From the NCBI GenBank assembly GCA_937136425.1, contig CAKZON010000016.1:1-45041 (forward strand): a DNA stretch of 45,041 bases, read 5' to 3'. The position numbers were made by a program, and so were the translations under genes. This DNA comes from an uncultured Crocinitomix sp. (GTDB taxonomy: Bacteria; Bacteroidota; Bacteroidia; Flavobacteriales_D; Crocinitomicaceae). Shown piece by piece: positions 32,119 through 40,809 of the stretch. The notes beneath the pieces were generated by a model. It saw nothing but the letters and a program-made list of their open reading frames with translations. It was not told the origin of the DNA and searched no databases. The first letter of the stretch is position 1. Every line of letters begins with the position of its first letter.

Positions 32119-33336
32119 ATGAAGTGGCTAAAAAAGAGCTCTACGGAGATAAAAAAAACGGTGTTTGAAGCACTTAATAAGAATCTTAATTATCGTGAAA
32201 CCAAAATACTGGGGCTACCTGCAACATATTTAGATCAGGAACAGTTTTATTTTGATGCGCCATTTTTAAATGAAGCCCCGTTCCTATCTGTATTGATTGC
32301 AAATCCAAATCACATTGGGTGCCATACGCATAGCCCTGGTGAATCTTACTTTAGCGGAACGCAAGCGTTAGAAATTGATTTAATTAAAGTTTGCGCAGAA
32401 GACATTTTTAACGCCGAAGAAGGGAATTATGATGGCTATGTAGCAAGTGGTGGAACTGAAGCAAACATTCAAGCGCAATGGATCTTTAGAAACTACTTCC
32501 AAAAAGAACATCAAGCAGAATTGTCTGAAATTGGATTATTGTTTTCAGAAGACGCACATTACTCTGCACATAAAGGATGTAATTTATTGGGTGTAAAACC
32601 AGTTCAAGTAAACATTGACGAGACCAGAAATTGGGACTTAAATGACTTAGCAGAAAAACTAGTTCAAGCTAAGGCCAATGGCATCAAATATTTAATCGTT
32701 CATCTGTCAATGGGAACAACTATGTTTGGAAGTGTCGACCGTCCAGATCCTATTATATCGATAATTAAAGAGCATTTTAATCATTTCTTTACACATATTG
32801 ATGCTGCATTTGGTGGATTCATTTACCCATTTACTGCTGATAATTTTAAACTTAATTTGGCAAATCCTGACATCCATTCAGTTACCATTGACGGTCATAA
32901 AATGCTACAGGCACCTTATGGAACCGGAATTTTTATTTGCAAAAAAGGGTTAATGGAATATGCACAAACAGAAGAAGCATCCTACGTGCAAGGGACTGAC
33001 TTTACTTTATGTGGAAGTCGTTCTGGTGCAAATGCCGTAGCTATTTGGATGATATTAATGACACATGGTTATACAGGTTGGCAATATTTAATGGACAAAC
33101 TTATTGACCGCACAGATCATATTTGCGAGCAACTAGACCAAATGGGAATTCGATATTTTAGAGAGCCCAAAATGAATATTGTCGCTATCAATGCCAATGA
33201 TATTCCTGCTGAACTTGCAAAAAAATATCACTTAGTTGCTGATAATTTTGAATCCCCTTCATGGTGGAAAATTGTCGTAATGACTCATGCTAAAAAGCAT
33301 ATCATTGATGAATTTTTGATAAATTTGCAAAAGTAA
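32119..33336 (+). CDS. PLP-dependent group II decarboxylase (histidine/aromatic amino acid type)
   Basis: The 405-aa protein is a fold-type I PLP enzyme. Visible are the HTHSPGE and ASGGTEANIQAQ cofactor-phosphate segments (69-75, 109-120), ILLFSEDAHYSAHKG with the ring-stacking His, the Asp228 of HIDAAFGGF that pairs with the PLP nitrogen, and the PLP lysine Lys261 in TIDGHKM. Length and motifs fit histidine decarboxylase-like group II enzymes (about 380-410 aa). The substrate cannot be fixed from sequence; histidine, tyrosine or tryptophan are possible. It is 25 nt upstream of queD on the same strand. Confidence 0.9.
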   Translation: MKWLKKSSTEIKKTVFEALNKNLNYRETKILGLPATYLDQEQFYFDAPFLNEAPFLSVLIANPNHIGCHTHSPGESYFSGTQALEIDLIKVCAEDIFNAEEGNYDGYVASGGTEANIQAQWIFRNYFQKEHQAELSEIGLLFSEDAHYSAHKGCNLLGVKPVQVNIDETRNWDLNDLAEKLVQAKANGIKYLIVHLSMGTTMFGSVDRPDPIISIIKEHFNHFFTHIDAAFGGFIYPFTADNFKLNLANPDIHSVTIDGHKMLQAPYGTGIFICKKGLMEYAQTEEASYVQGTDFTLCGSRSGANAVAIWMILMTHGYTGWQYLMDKLIDRTDHICEQLDQMGIRYFREPKMNIVAINANDIPAELAKKYHLVADNFESPSWWKIVVMTHAKKHIIDEFLINLQK

Positions 33337-33361
33337 TTTTAAACCACTAAAATTTGATCCT

Positions 33362-33808
33362 TTGAACTTACGTGTTACTAAAATATTCGACTTTGAAACA
33401 GCTCATGCTTTGTGGGGTTATGATGGGAAATGTGCCAATATACATGGCCATTCCTATAAACTAACGGTTTCTATCACAGGTCCAATCATTGACGATAATT
33501 CAGCTGTCAAAAACGGAATGATAATCGATTTTAGTGATTTAAAAAAGATTGTTAATACCGCTGCAATTGATGAATTTGACCACGCCCTTTTAGTGAATGG
33601 CAATACTCCTCATGCTAAATATGCAGAAGTTGAGTCTGGTTTTTCAAAAATTATCCTGTGTAATTATCAACCTACGTGTGAAAACATGTTGGTAGATATG
33701 GTTGGCAGAATCCTCTCAAATTTACCCGCAGGTATTGAATTAAAGTATTGTAAACTTCAAGAAACTGATAATAGTTTTGCCGAGTGGTTTCAGGCAGATA
33801 ATTTGTAA
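33362..33808 (+). CDS. queD: 6-carboxytetrahydropterin synthase (QueD family), TTG start
   Basis: The 148-aa protein belongs to the PTPS/QueD family, which makes 6-carboxytetrahydropterin in queuosine/7-deazapurine synthesis. The zinc ligands His15, His28 and His30 (ANIHGHSY) and the catalytic Cys24 (GKCANIHGH) are present; the later CENM and LQETDNSFAEW stretches carry the conserved acid residues. The frame has no ATG that keeps the conserved N-terminus (FDFETAHALWGY at 9-20), so translation must start at the TTG at 33362 or another non-ATG codon. The next ATG is inside the domain. The gene is 25 nt after the decarboxylase and 4 nt before hemN. Confidence 0.92.
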   Translation: MNLRVTKIFDFETAHALWGYDGKCANIHGHSYKLTVSITGPIIDDNSAVKNGMIIDFSDLKKIVNTAAIDEFDHALLVNGNTPHAKYAEVESGFSKIILCNYQPTCENMLVDMVGRILSNLPAGIELKYCKLQETDNSFAEWFQADNL

Positions 33809-33812
33809 AACA

Positions 33813-35177
33813 ATGTCGAATCCTCTTATTCAAAAGTACAATATTCCTGGCCCTAGATACACTAGTTACCCTACTGTTCCTTATTGGAATAAAGACGGTA
33901 TTGCTATTGATGACTGGAAAGCAACCATGATAAAGGCTTTTAGTGAAAGTAACTCTACAGAAGGTGTTAGTATTTACATTCATTTACCCTTTTGTGAAAA
34001 CCTTTGTACCTTTTGCGGATGCCATAAACGAATTACAAAGCGTCATGAGGTTGAAGAGCCTTATATTGACACTTTGTTAAAAGAGTGGGATTTATATTGC
34101 GACCTATTACCCGAGCGTCCAAGAATAAAAGAACTACATCTTGGTGGTGGTACTCCCACCTTTTTTAGTCCTGCACGGCTAAAACAAATGATGGACGGCA
34201 TTTTTAAAAGAGCCGACCGTTGTGAGGAATATGAATTTAGTTTTGAAGGACACCCCAATAATACAAGTGAGGAACATCTTAAAACACTTTATGATTTAGG
34301 ATACCGAAGAAATAGTTTTGGAGTTCAAGATTACGACTTAAAAGTACAAAAAACTATAAACAGAATTCAACCTTTTGAACGTGTAGAAGAGGTAACTCAA
34401 TTGTCGCGTGAAATTGGATATACTTCGGTTAGTCATGATTTGGTGTTTGGATTACCACATCAAACATTGGAAAGTATTAAAGATACAATTGAAAAAACTC
34501 GTTTATTAAAACCTGATCGTATTGCTTTTTACAGCTATGCACATGTACCTTGGATCAAAGGTGTCGGACAACGAGGTTATGACGAGAATGATTTACCAAG
34601 CGCAAATGAAAAGCGCATTCTTTATGAAGAAGGTAAAAAAATGCTTCATGAAATTGGATATGTTGAAATTGGTATGGATCATTTTGCCTTACCAACAGAC
34701 AATATGCATGCAGCAATGGTTGAAAAATCATTGCATAGAAACTTCATGGGATATACAGCTGGAAAAACTAAACTCATGATTGGTTTAGGAATGAGCTCTA
34801 TTAGTGACTCATGGTACAGTTTTGCTCAAAATGTGAAAACGGTTGAAGAATATCAAGACATTGTAAATAAAGGAGAATTACCCCTTTTACGTGGACATTT
34901 ATTAAATGAAGAGGATTTAGTAATCCGAGAGCATATATTAAATATAATGTGTCACTTTGAAACTGACTGGACTGCTGATCACCTTAAATTCCCTGAATTG
35001 GACGATTGTATTGAACGATTACGCGAAATGGAAAAGGATGGTCTTGTAGAATTTATTGACAACGGAATTCGTCTACCTCAGGAAGCGCGTCCTTTTGTTA
35101 GAAATGTTTGTATGGCCTTTGATCTTCGTTTATTGAGAAACAAGCCTAGCACGCGTGTTTTCTCAATGACAATATAA
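33813..35177 (+). CDS. hemN: Oxygen-independent coproporphyrinogen III dehydrogenase
   Basis: Read from ATG 33813 the protein is 454 aa, close to the usual 455-460; a longer frame from 33777 would overlap queD. It starts with the HemN-specific NIPGPRYTSYPTVPYW and carries the radical-SAM cluster Cys61-x3-Cys65-x2-Cys68-x-Cys70 (FCENLCTFCGC). LHLGGGTPTFF binds SAM, and IGMDHFALP is the later HemN motif. Role: anaerobic oxidative decarboxylation of coproporphyrinogen III to protoporphyrinogen IX in heme synthesis. The extra Cys70 distinguishes true HemN from the HemW paralogues. It is 4 nt after queD, so probably co-translated. Confidence 0.95.
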   Translation: MSNPLIQKYNIPGPRYTSYPTVPYWNKDGIAIDDWKATMIKAFSESNSTEGVSIYIHLPFCENLCTFCGCHKRITKRHEVEEPYIDTLLKEWDLYCDLLPERPRIKELHLGGGTPTFFSPARLKQMMDGIFKRADRCEEYEFSFEGHPNNTSEEHLKTLYDLGYRRNSFGVQDYDLKVQKTINRIQPFERVEEVTQLSREIGYTSVSHDLVFGLPHQTLESIKDTIEKTRLLKPDRIAFYSYAHVPWIKGVGQRGYDENDLPSANEKRILYEEGKKMLHEIGYVEIGMDHFALPTDNMHAAMVEKSLHRNFMGYTAGKTKLMIGLGMSSISDSWYSFAQNVKTVEEYQDIVNKGELPLLRGHLLNEEDLVIREHILNIMCHFETDWTADHLKFPELDDCIERLREMEKDGLVEFIDNGIRLPQEARPFVRNVCMAFDLRLLRNKPSTRVFSMTI

Positions 35178-35347
35178 AACACTTCTCTATTACGCTTTAA
35201 CGAGCTATTTCTTAGTTGCTCACCTTAAACATATCTCCATTTTTATTGTAGATGGTTAGAGTAGCTTATTCTAAGCAAGAATTCTCACTTTTAAATGCCT
35301 TGCATTATTCGCACTTCACACAAAAGATCGCATCTAATTTTTAGGCA

Positions 35348-35383
35348 TAAAAAAACTGCCGCTTCAATAAATTGAAACGGCAG
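35348..35383 (-). terminator. Intrinsic terminator of the T9SS-substrate gene
   Basis: A 13-bp stem with one mismatch, 35356-35368 with 35371-35383 (CTGCCGCTTCAAT / ATTGAAACGGCAG), is followed on the minus strand by eight U. It lies 28 nt after the stop at 35411. Confidence 0.85.
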
Positions 35384-35410
35384 CCGTATATTTTACTAGT
35401 TTTCGGTATT

Positions 35411-37165
35411 CTATTTTTTCACTACATTGATTGTAGATTGTTTTCCGTCCACTTCAACTTTCATCATATAGTTACCGGTAGCCAAATTCTCCATAGAGAT
35501 TTGCTCTTTTCCGTTAGCTATACCAGTTGCAACAATTTTACCTGCATTGTCAACTAATGTCCAGTTATAAGTTCCTTCAAACTCAACCGTTACAAAATCA
35601 ACAACCGGGTTAGGATATACTTTCAAGTTATCCAATTCATTTAATGCAATACCTGCTTGAGAATCCACAACGAAAGTAACATCTGAATCACATACTCCGT
35701 CAGAAACTGTTACAGTGAAAGTTCCAACTCCTAAATCAGTAATATCTTCAGTAGTTGCACCATTTGTCCATAAGAACGTGTAAGGTCCACCAGTTCCTCC
35801 TGAAGGAGTGAAATCAATCTCTCCATCATAAGCAACACCAGTCATCATTGTAACAACACCAGTTCCAGTTGGTACTTCTAAGGCCTCAACAGTAATTGAG
35901 CTTGAAGCTTCACATCCACCAGCATTCGTTCCTGTAACAGTATAAGTCATTGATCCAGCTGCTTGCATCATTGGCTCGCCATCAACTACACCACCATCCC
36001 ACTCATAAGTTGCTTCATCACCAAATCCAGCTAGAACAAACTCCATATCTTCACAAATAGAGAAGTCTTCGCCTGCATAAACATTTGGAATATCATGAAC
36101 GTATACATTTACTAAGCTAGATGAAATACATCCTGACTCTGTATCTGTACCTGATACAACAAAAACATTTTCACCAATTGAAGTTGGTATATAAGGAACG
36201 CCATCTTCGATTTCAGCACCCCAGTAATATACATCAGCAGTACCAGTAGCAGTCAAAGTGATTTCTTCACCTAAACAAATTTCATCAACATCTACAGAAC
36301 CAGAAACGTTAGGCGCTTCTACTACTTCAATTTCAAATTCAGCTTCACATCCTGGAGGAGGACAAAAAGACACTGCAAAGTTTGAAGTTGTCCAAGGTGC
36401 TGAATTTTTTCCTACAGGAGCATAAGCTGTTGTTCCAGTAGCATTCTCAATTCCCATAGTATGGTTACCAGTTGCATCTTGATTTTGTAAATGAATTTCA
36501 ATACAGTTTGTAGTTTCATACATTTGAATACGTCCTGTAATAGGGAAACCACTAAAATAATGGTGTACTGATTCAAATTCTACAACACAAATTCTGTTTG
36601 GTGCAGTACCTACAGTTTCATAACGGATTGTTCCTCCACTTGGTGGTCTCAAATCCTCCCAGCATAGTGCAATAAGGTTGTTAGGTGTACCTCCACTTGG
36701 AATAAAATCTCCTGAACAACATCCGTTATCAGTAGATCCATCAAATGTTATAAATCCATTCGAAGAAATTTGAAATTCATCATAAATTTCTCCAAAAAAT
36801 GCAAAATCAAATCCAATTGGAAGAAACCCACTCATTGCGTCATCACTCAATGAGACTGTACCACCTCCAGCAATATCGATTGGATCGTAAGGAATACCTT
36901 CGTCCATAATATAGTCTAATCCTGGAGCTATTGCAGTCACTGTGTGCGTCCCTAATCCTGCTGCTGTTGGATCAAATACACCTCCCGATACACCCGGCCC
37001 AGAGTAAACTACAGCATCTGCTGCAATATCTGGTCCCGCAGTATAATTTAATGTTACAGGGGGAGCTCCGTAACACATTGTTGCGTCTAGCCCAACAATT
37101 TCACATTGACCAAAAGAAAGGCCTGCGAAGCCCACTGATAGTCCTAAAAGTAAAGTTTTTTTCAT
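35411..37165 (-). CDS. Secreted protein with T9SS type A sorting domain
   Basis: The 584-aa protein has a signal peptide (MKKTLLLGLSVGFAGLSFGQ), a Cys-containing adhesin-like body and a C-terminal T9SS sorting domain (about 513-584) with the typical LKVYPNPVVDFVTVE, a NLATGNYMMKVEVDG strand and the final basic VKK. The N-terminal half contains a nidogen-like stretch (GFDFAFFGEIYDEFQISSNG and following, ending ITGRIQMYETTNCIEIHLQN). The middle has PKD/Ig-like repeats rich in Gly, Thr and Val (IYTVTGTNAGGCEASSSITV-type strands). Inference: an abundant surface or secreted adhesin. Its promoter and terminator mark it as a single-gene unit. Confidence 0.93.
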   Translation of the reverse strand: MKKTLLLGLSVGFAGLSFGQCEIVGLDATMCYGAPPVTLNYTAGPDIAADAVVYSGPGVSGGVFDPTAAGLGTHTVTAIAPGLDYIMDEGIPYDPIDIAGGGTVSLSDDAMSGFLPIGFDFAFFGEIYDEFQISSNGFITFDGSTDNGCCSGDFIPSGGTPNNLIALCWEDLRPPSGGTIRYETVGTAPNRICVVEFESVHHYFSGFPITGRIQMYETTNCIEIHLQNQDATGNHTMGIENATGTTAYAPVGKNSAPWTTSNFAVSFCPPPGCEAEFEIEVVEAPNVSGSVDVDEICLGEEITLTATGTADVYYWGAEIEDGVPYIPTSIGENVFVVSGTDTESGCISSSLVNVYVHDIPNVYAGEDFSICEDMEFVLAGFGDEATYEWDGGVVDGEPMMQAAGSMTYTVTGTNAGGCEASSSITVEALEVPTGTGVVTMMTGVAYDGEIDFTPSGGTGGPYTFLWTNGATTEDITDLGVGTFTVTVSDGVCDSDVTFVVDSQAGIALNELDNLKVYPNPVVDFVTVEFEGTYNWTLVDNAGKIVATGIANGKEQISMENLATGNYMMKVEVDGKQSTINVVKK

Positions 37166-37239
37166 ATTAGTTATTTTAATAAGTTGCGATTTAAATTAAA
37201 ATCAATTAACCCTGCAATTTACTAATTATTTTCGAAAGA

Positions 37240-37247
37240 CAAAATTA
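37240..37247 (-). promoter_or_regulatory. Candidate -7 element of the T9SS-substrate gene
   Basis: The minus strand reads TAATTTTG, a perfect TAnnTTTG. It would give a leader of about 70 nt. Confidence 0.45.
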
Positions 37248-37284
37248 ATACTCTTGATTCTGTCTGCCTAAACCTCAACCGTTT

Positions 37285-37323
37285 AAAACCAGAACAGCAC
37301 CGTACTTTACGTACGGTGCTGTT
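37285..37323 (-). terminator. Hairpin terminator of dnaK
   Basis: A perfect 13-bp stem, 37293-37305 with 37311-37323 (AACAGCACCGTAC / GTACGGTGCTGTT), closes a 5-nt loop 20 nt after the dnaK stop. The U-tract is short on the minus strand (TTTT), so termination may be partial. Confidence 0.7.
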
Positions 37324-37343
37324 CCCTATTAATTTGAAAAAAT

Positions 37344-39251
37344 CTAATCTTCTTTCACCTCTTCGAAATCTACATCTTCTGCTCCAACATCATCCGTTTC
37401 ATCTCCACCTTGAGCTCCTGCTCCAGCATCAGCTGTTGCATCTCCAGCACCATCTTGCGCATACATGTCTTGTGACGCCGCTTGGAATACTGTATTCAAT
37501 TTCTCCATTGATGTATCAATTGCCGCAAAGTCTTTCGCTGCATGTGCAGCTTTCAATTCAACCAAAGCTGCATCAATCGCCTCTTTCTTATCAGCAGGAA
37601 TTTTCTCGCCATACTCGCTCAATTGTTTTTCCGTTTGGAAAATCAATGAATCAGCTGCGTTAATTTTATCCGCTTCTTCTTTTCTTTTGTTATCTGCATC
37701 TGCATTTGCTTCAGCATCTGCTTTCATTCTTGCAATTTCGTCCTCAGAAAGTCCAGATGAAGCTTCAATTTTAATTGATTGCTCTTTTCCAGTTGCACTA
37801 TCTTTAGCTGAAATATTCATAATACCATTCGCATCAATATCAAAAGTTACCTCAATTTTAGGAACTCCTCTTGGTGCTGGTGGAATGTCAGACAATTGGA
37901 ATCTTCCTAAAGTCTTATTATCATTTGCCATTGGACGCTCACCTTGTAAGACATGAATGTCTACCGCTGGTTGATTGTCTGAAGCAGTAGAGAAAGTCTC
38001 TGACTTTTTAGTTGGAATCGTTGTGTTCGCCTCAATTAAACGAGTCATTACACCACCCATTGTTTCAATTCCTAAAGATAAAGGTGTTACATCTAATAAA
38101 AGTACATCTTTAACCTCTCCAGTTAATACACCACCTTGAATTGCTGCTCCTAAAGCTACAACCTCATCCGGGTTAACCCCTTTTGAAGGATCTTTACCGA
38201 AGAATTTCTTCACTGCTTCTTGAATAGCTGGAATACGAGTTGATCCTCCTACTAAAATTACTTCATCAATATCACTTGTAGATAAACCTGCACTTTCTAA
38301 TGCTGTTCTACAAGGCTCAATTGTTCTTTTTACTAAATCGTCAATCAATTGCTCAAAAGCTGCTCTAGTTAATGTTCTAACCAAGTGTTTTGGAATTCCA
38401 TCAACAGGCATTATATAAGGTAAGTTAATTTCAGAAGAAGTAGTTGAAGATAATTCAATTTTCGCTTTTTCTGCTGCCTCTTTTAATCTTTGCAAGGCCA
38501 TTGGATCTTTACGCAAGTCAATTCCTTCATCTTTCTTAAACTCATCAGCTAACCAGTTGATGATTTTATCATCAACATCATCTCCACCTAAATGCGTATC
38601 TCCATCTGTAGACAATACTTCAAATACACCATCTCCTAATTCTAATACAGAAACATCATGTGTTCCTCCACCAAAATCAAAAACAATGATTTTTTGATCA
38701 TCCATTTTTTTATCTAATCCATAAGCTAAAGCTGCTGCTGTTGGCTCATTGATAATTCTTTTCACTGCTAAACCTGCAACTTCTCCAGCTTCTTTTGTAG
38801 CTTGTCTTTGTGCATCATTGAAATATGCCGGAACTGTAATTACAGCCTCACTTACTTCTTGCCCCAAATAATCTTCTGCCGTTTTCTTCATTTTTTGAAG
38901 GATCATAGCTGAAATTTCTTGTGGCGTATATAATCTGTCGTCAATTTTTACACGAGGTGTATTATTATCACCTTTTACAACGTCATATGGTACACGCTCA
39001 ATTTCTCTTGATACATTATCAAATGAAGTTCCCATAAAACGCTTAATCGAATAAATCGTTTTTTCAGGGTTAGTAATAGCCTGTCTTTTTGCAGGGTCTC
39101 CTACTTTTCTTTCTCCGCCTTCAACAAATGCAACTACGGATGGAGTTGTTCTTTTTCCCTCTGCGTTTGTAATTACAACGGGCTCATTCCCTTCCATAAC
39201 AGAAACACAAGAGTTTGTTGTACCAAGGTCAATTCCTATTATTTTACTCAT
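37344..39251 (-). CDS. dnaK: Chaperone DnaK (Hsp70)
   Basis: The 635-aa length is normal. The ATPase domain (about 1-380) has [15 protein letters not shown] at the start, the second phosphate loop [15 protein letters not shown] and the adenosine loop [14 protein letters not shown]. The substrate domain (about 390-510) has [17 protein letters not shown] and [17 protein letters not shown], and the lid ends in a Gly/Asp-rich acidic tail ([11 protein letters not shown]) in place of the EEVD of eukaryotic relatives. The gene stands alone, without grpE or dnaJ next to it, and is divergent from dnaN across a 274-bp region with a cluster of TGTCA motifs. Confidence 0.98.
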   Translation of the reverse strand: MSKIIGIDLGTTNSCVSVMEGNEPVVITNAEGKRTTPSVVAFVEGGERKVGDPAKRQAITNPEKTIYSIKRFMGTSFDNVSREIERVPYDVVKGDNNTPRVKIDDRLYTPQEISAMILQKMKKTAEDYLGQEVSEAVITVPAYFNDAQRQATKEAGEVAGLAVKRIINEPTAAALAYGLDKKMDDQKIIVFDFGGGTHDVSVLELGDGVFEVLSTDGDTHLGGDDVDDKIINWLADEFKKDEGIDLRKDPMALQRLKEAAEKAKIELSSTTSSEINLPYIMPVDGIPKHLVRTLTRAAFEQLIDDLVKRTIEPCRTALESAGLSTSDIDEVILVGGSTRIPAIQEAVKKFFGKDPSKGVNPDEVVALGAAIQGGVLTGEVKDVLLLDVTPLSLGIETMGGVMTRLIEANTTIPTKKSETFSTASDNQPAVDIHVLQGERPMANDNKTLGRFQLSDIPPAPRGVPKIEVTFDIDANGIMNISAKDSATGKEQSIKIEASSGLSEDEIARMKADAEANADADNKRKEEADKINAADSLIFQTEKQLSEYGEKIPADKKEAIDAALVELKAAHAAKDFAAIDTSMEKLNTVFQAASQDMYAQDGAGDATADAGAGAQGGDETDDVGAEDVDFEEVKED

Positions 39252-39322
39252 ATTATTATTTTATTTATATTCTAAATTAAACTCAAACTCATATAGTCAA
39301 TCTTTATGCCACCCCACAAATG

Positions 39323-39427
39323 TGTCATTCCAATCTCCATTTTGTCAGATTGAGGATTAAGCTGGAAACATTTTGTGACATAAAGGCAGTTTTTTATGTC
39401 ATAAAATGAAATCACGAAATGTTGACA
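39323..39427. promoter_or_regulatory. TGTCA/TGACA cluster with 9-bp dyad between dnaK and dnaN
   Basis: Five TGTCA or TGACA cores occur at 39323-39327, 39343-39347, 39376-39380, 39397-39401 and 39423-39427. The third and fourth are arms of a perfect 9-bp inverted repeat, 39376-39384 with 39393-39401 (TGACATAAA / TTTATGTCA) with an 8-nt spacer. The fourth is itself the centre of TTATGTCATAA (5+1+5 palindrome). The CIRCE element of HrcA has similar arm and spacer length but other bases. Regulator unknown. Confidence 0.5.
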
Positions 39428-39486
39428 AAAAAAGAAATCGGTTAATAAAAAAGATTTTGAAAGAATATATTCCTGTTTTTATCAGC

Positions 39487-39494
39487 TATATTTG
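39487..39494 (+). promoter_or_regulatory. -7 element of dnaN
   Basis: TATATTTG matches TAnnTTTG perfectly and predicts a leader of about 27 nt. A TTTG lies 27 nt upstream, rather far for a -33 box. Confidence 0.5.
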
Positions 39495-39525
39495 TGTTTG
39501 ATTTAAACTAAAACGACGAAACATT

Positions 39526-40644
39526 ATGAACTTCATTATTTCAAGTTCTACTCTATTAAAAAACTTACAGCGAATTAGCGGTGTTTTAAATAGTAGTAAT
39601 TCTTTGCCTATCCTTGACAATTTTCTATTTGAATTGGAAAATGGAGCTTTAACAATTTCTGCTTCAGACCTGGAAAACACAATGAAAACCGTTGTTAACC
39701 CTGATGAATCAAGAGAGGATGGTAGAATTGCTATTCCTGCAAAGCTTTTACTAGATACTTTGAAAAACTTTTCAGATCAACCTTTGTCTTTTACTATTGA
39801 TGCTGGTACATTTGGAATTGAGATTTCGTCAGACTACGGTAAATATAAATTAGTTGGACAAAATGCTGATGATTTCCCAAAGTCTCCTGAATTAGAAAAC
39901 TCTGAGGCGATTGAGTTAAGTGGAGAAATTATTGCAAGTGCAATTGATAAAACATTATTTGCAACTGGTAATGATGATTTAAGACCTGTGATGAGCGGTG
40001 TATTTTGCCAATTCTCTGCAGAAAAATTAATTTTTGTCGCTACTGATGCTCACAAATTGGTAAGATATGGAAGAAGTGATTCAAGTGCTTCTAAGCCATC
40101 TGATTTTATTTTACCTAAAAAACCGTTGAACTTATTAAAGCAAAATTTATCTGGTGCTGAGCAAGTTTCTATAATTTATAATGAAACAACTGTACGTTTC
40201 AGTTTTGATACAATTGAATTAACTTGCCGATTGATTGATGGTAAATACCCGAATTATGAGGCTGTTATTCCTGTTGAGAATCCAAATGTTTTAACAGTTG
40301 ATCGTCTTTCATTTTTAAATTCAATAAAAAGGGTTTCTATTTTCTCAAATAAAACAACACATCAGGTAAAACTGAAAGTTGCAGGAAGTGAGTTAGCTCT
40401 TTCGGCTGAAGATCTGGACTTTTCTAATGAAGCAAAAGAGCGTTTAACTTGTAACTATAATGGTGATGACATGGAAATTGGATTTAACTCCAAATTTTTA
40501 TTAGAAATGCTAAACCATATTAACACGCAAGAAGTTATTTTAGAAATGAGCGAGCCAAATAAAGCTGGTATATTATTACCTAGTAGTAATGATAACGAAA
40601 ATGAAGACATTTTAATGTTGGTAATGCCAGTAATGATTCGATAA
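39526..40644 (+). CDS. dnaN: DNA polymerase III subunit beta (sliding clamp)
   Basis: The 372-aa length fits. The three clamp domains are recognisable: about 1-122 (MNFIISSSTLLKNLQRISGVL, LPILDNFLFELENGALTISA), about 125-245 (RPVMSGVFCQFSAEKLIFVATDAHKL) and about 248-372 (DGKYPNYEAVIP and the C-terminal MLVMPVMIR, matching the MPMR clamp end). Role: ring-shaped processivity clamp for replication. It is not next to dnaA, and I see no cluster of DnaA boxes, so this is not the usual dnaA-dnaN origin locus. It ends with an intrinsic terminator. Confidence 0.97.
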   Translation: MNFIISSSTLLKNLQRISGVLNSSNSLPILDNFLFELENGALTISASDLENTMKTVVNPDESREDGRIAIPAKLLLDTLKNFSDQPLSFTIDAGTFGIEISSDYGKYKLVGQNADDFPKSPELENSEAIELSGEIIASAIDKTLFATGNDDLRPVMSGVFCQFSAEKLIFVATDAHKLVRYGRSDSSASKPSDFILPKKPLNLLKQNLSGAEQVSIIYNETTVRFSFDTIELTCRLIDGKYPNYEAVIPVENPNVLTVDRLSFLNSIKRVSIFSNKTTHQVKLKVAGSELALSAEDLDFSNEAKERLTCNYNGDDMEIGFNSKFLLEMLNHINTQEVILEMSEPNKAGILLPSSNDNENEDILMLVMPVMIR

Positions 40645-40661
40645 TAATAAATGAATATTCG

Positions 40662-40698
40662 AAAAAATCTCTGGTCGTTTGGTTAGAGATTTTTTTTG
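40662..40698 (+). terminator. Intrinsic terminator of dnaN
   Basis: A 10-bp stem, 40663-40672 with 40685-40694 (AAAAATCTCT / AGAGATTTTT), runs into a T8 tract. It begins 18 nt after the stop codon. Confidence 0.85.
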
Positions 40699-40809
40699 CT
40701 CAAAACTTTTATAAACCACTAGACAAAACAACGCAGAACCACCATCATTATTGAGATTAAGACTTAGGTACAATAATTGCAATACTGTGGTACCAACACC
40801 TTTTAAAAT

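Noticed and set aside
33337..33361. PreQ1 riboswitch upstream of queD
   Set aside because: Only 25 nt separate queD from the preceding gene; no hairpin or aptamer can fit.
37465..37956. Long open frame on the plus strand opposite dnaK
   Set aside because: Its composition is the mirror of the Ala/Glu/Lys-rich DnaK lid; it has no start signals and DnaK is certain.
39252..39525. CIRCE heat-shock operator upstream of dnaK
   Set aside because: Neither TTAGCACTC nor GAGTGCTAA is present; the dyad found there has unrelated bases.
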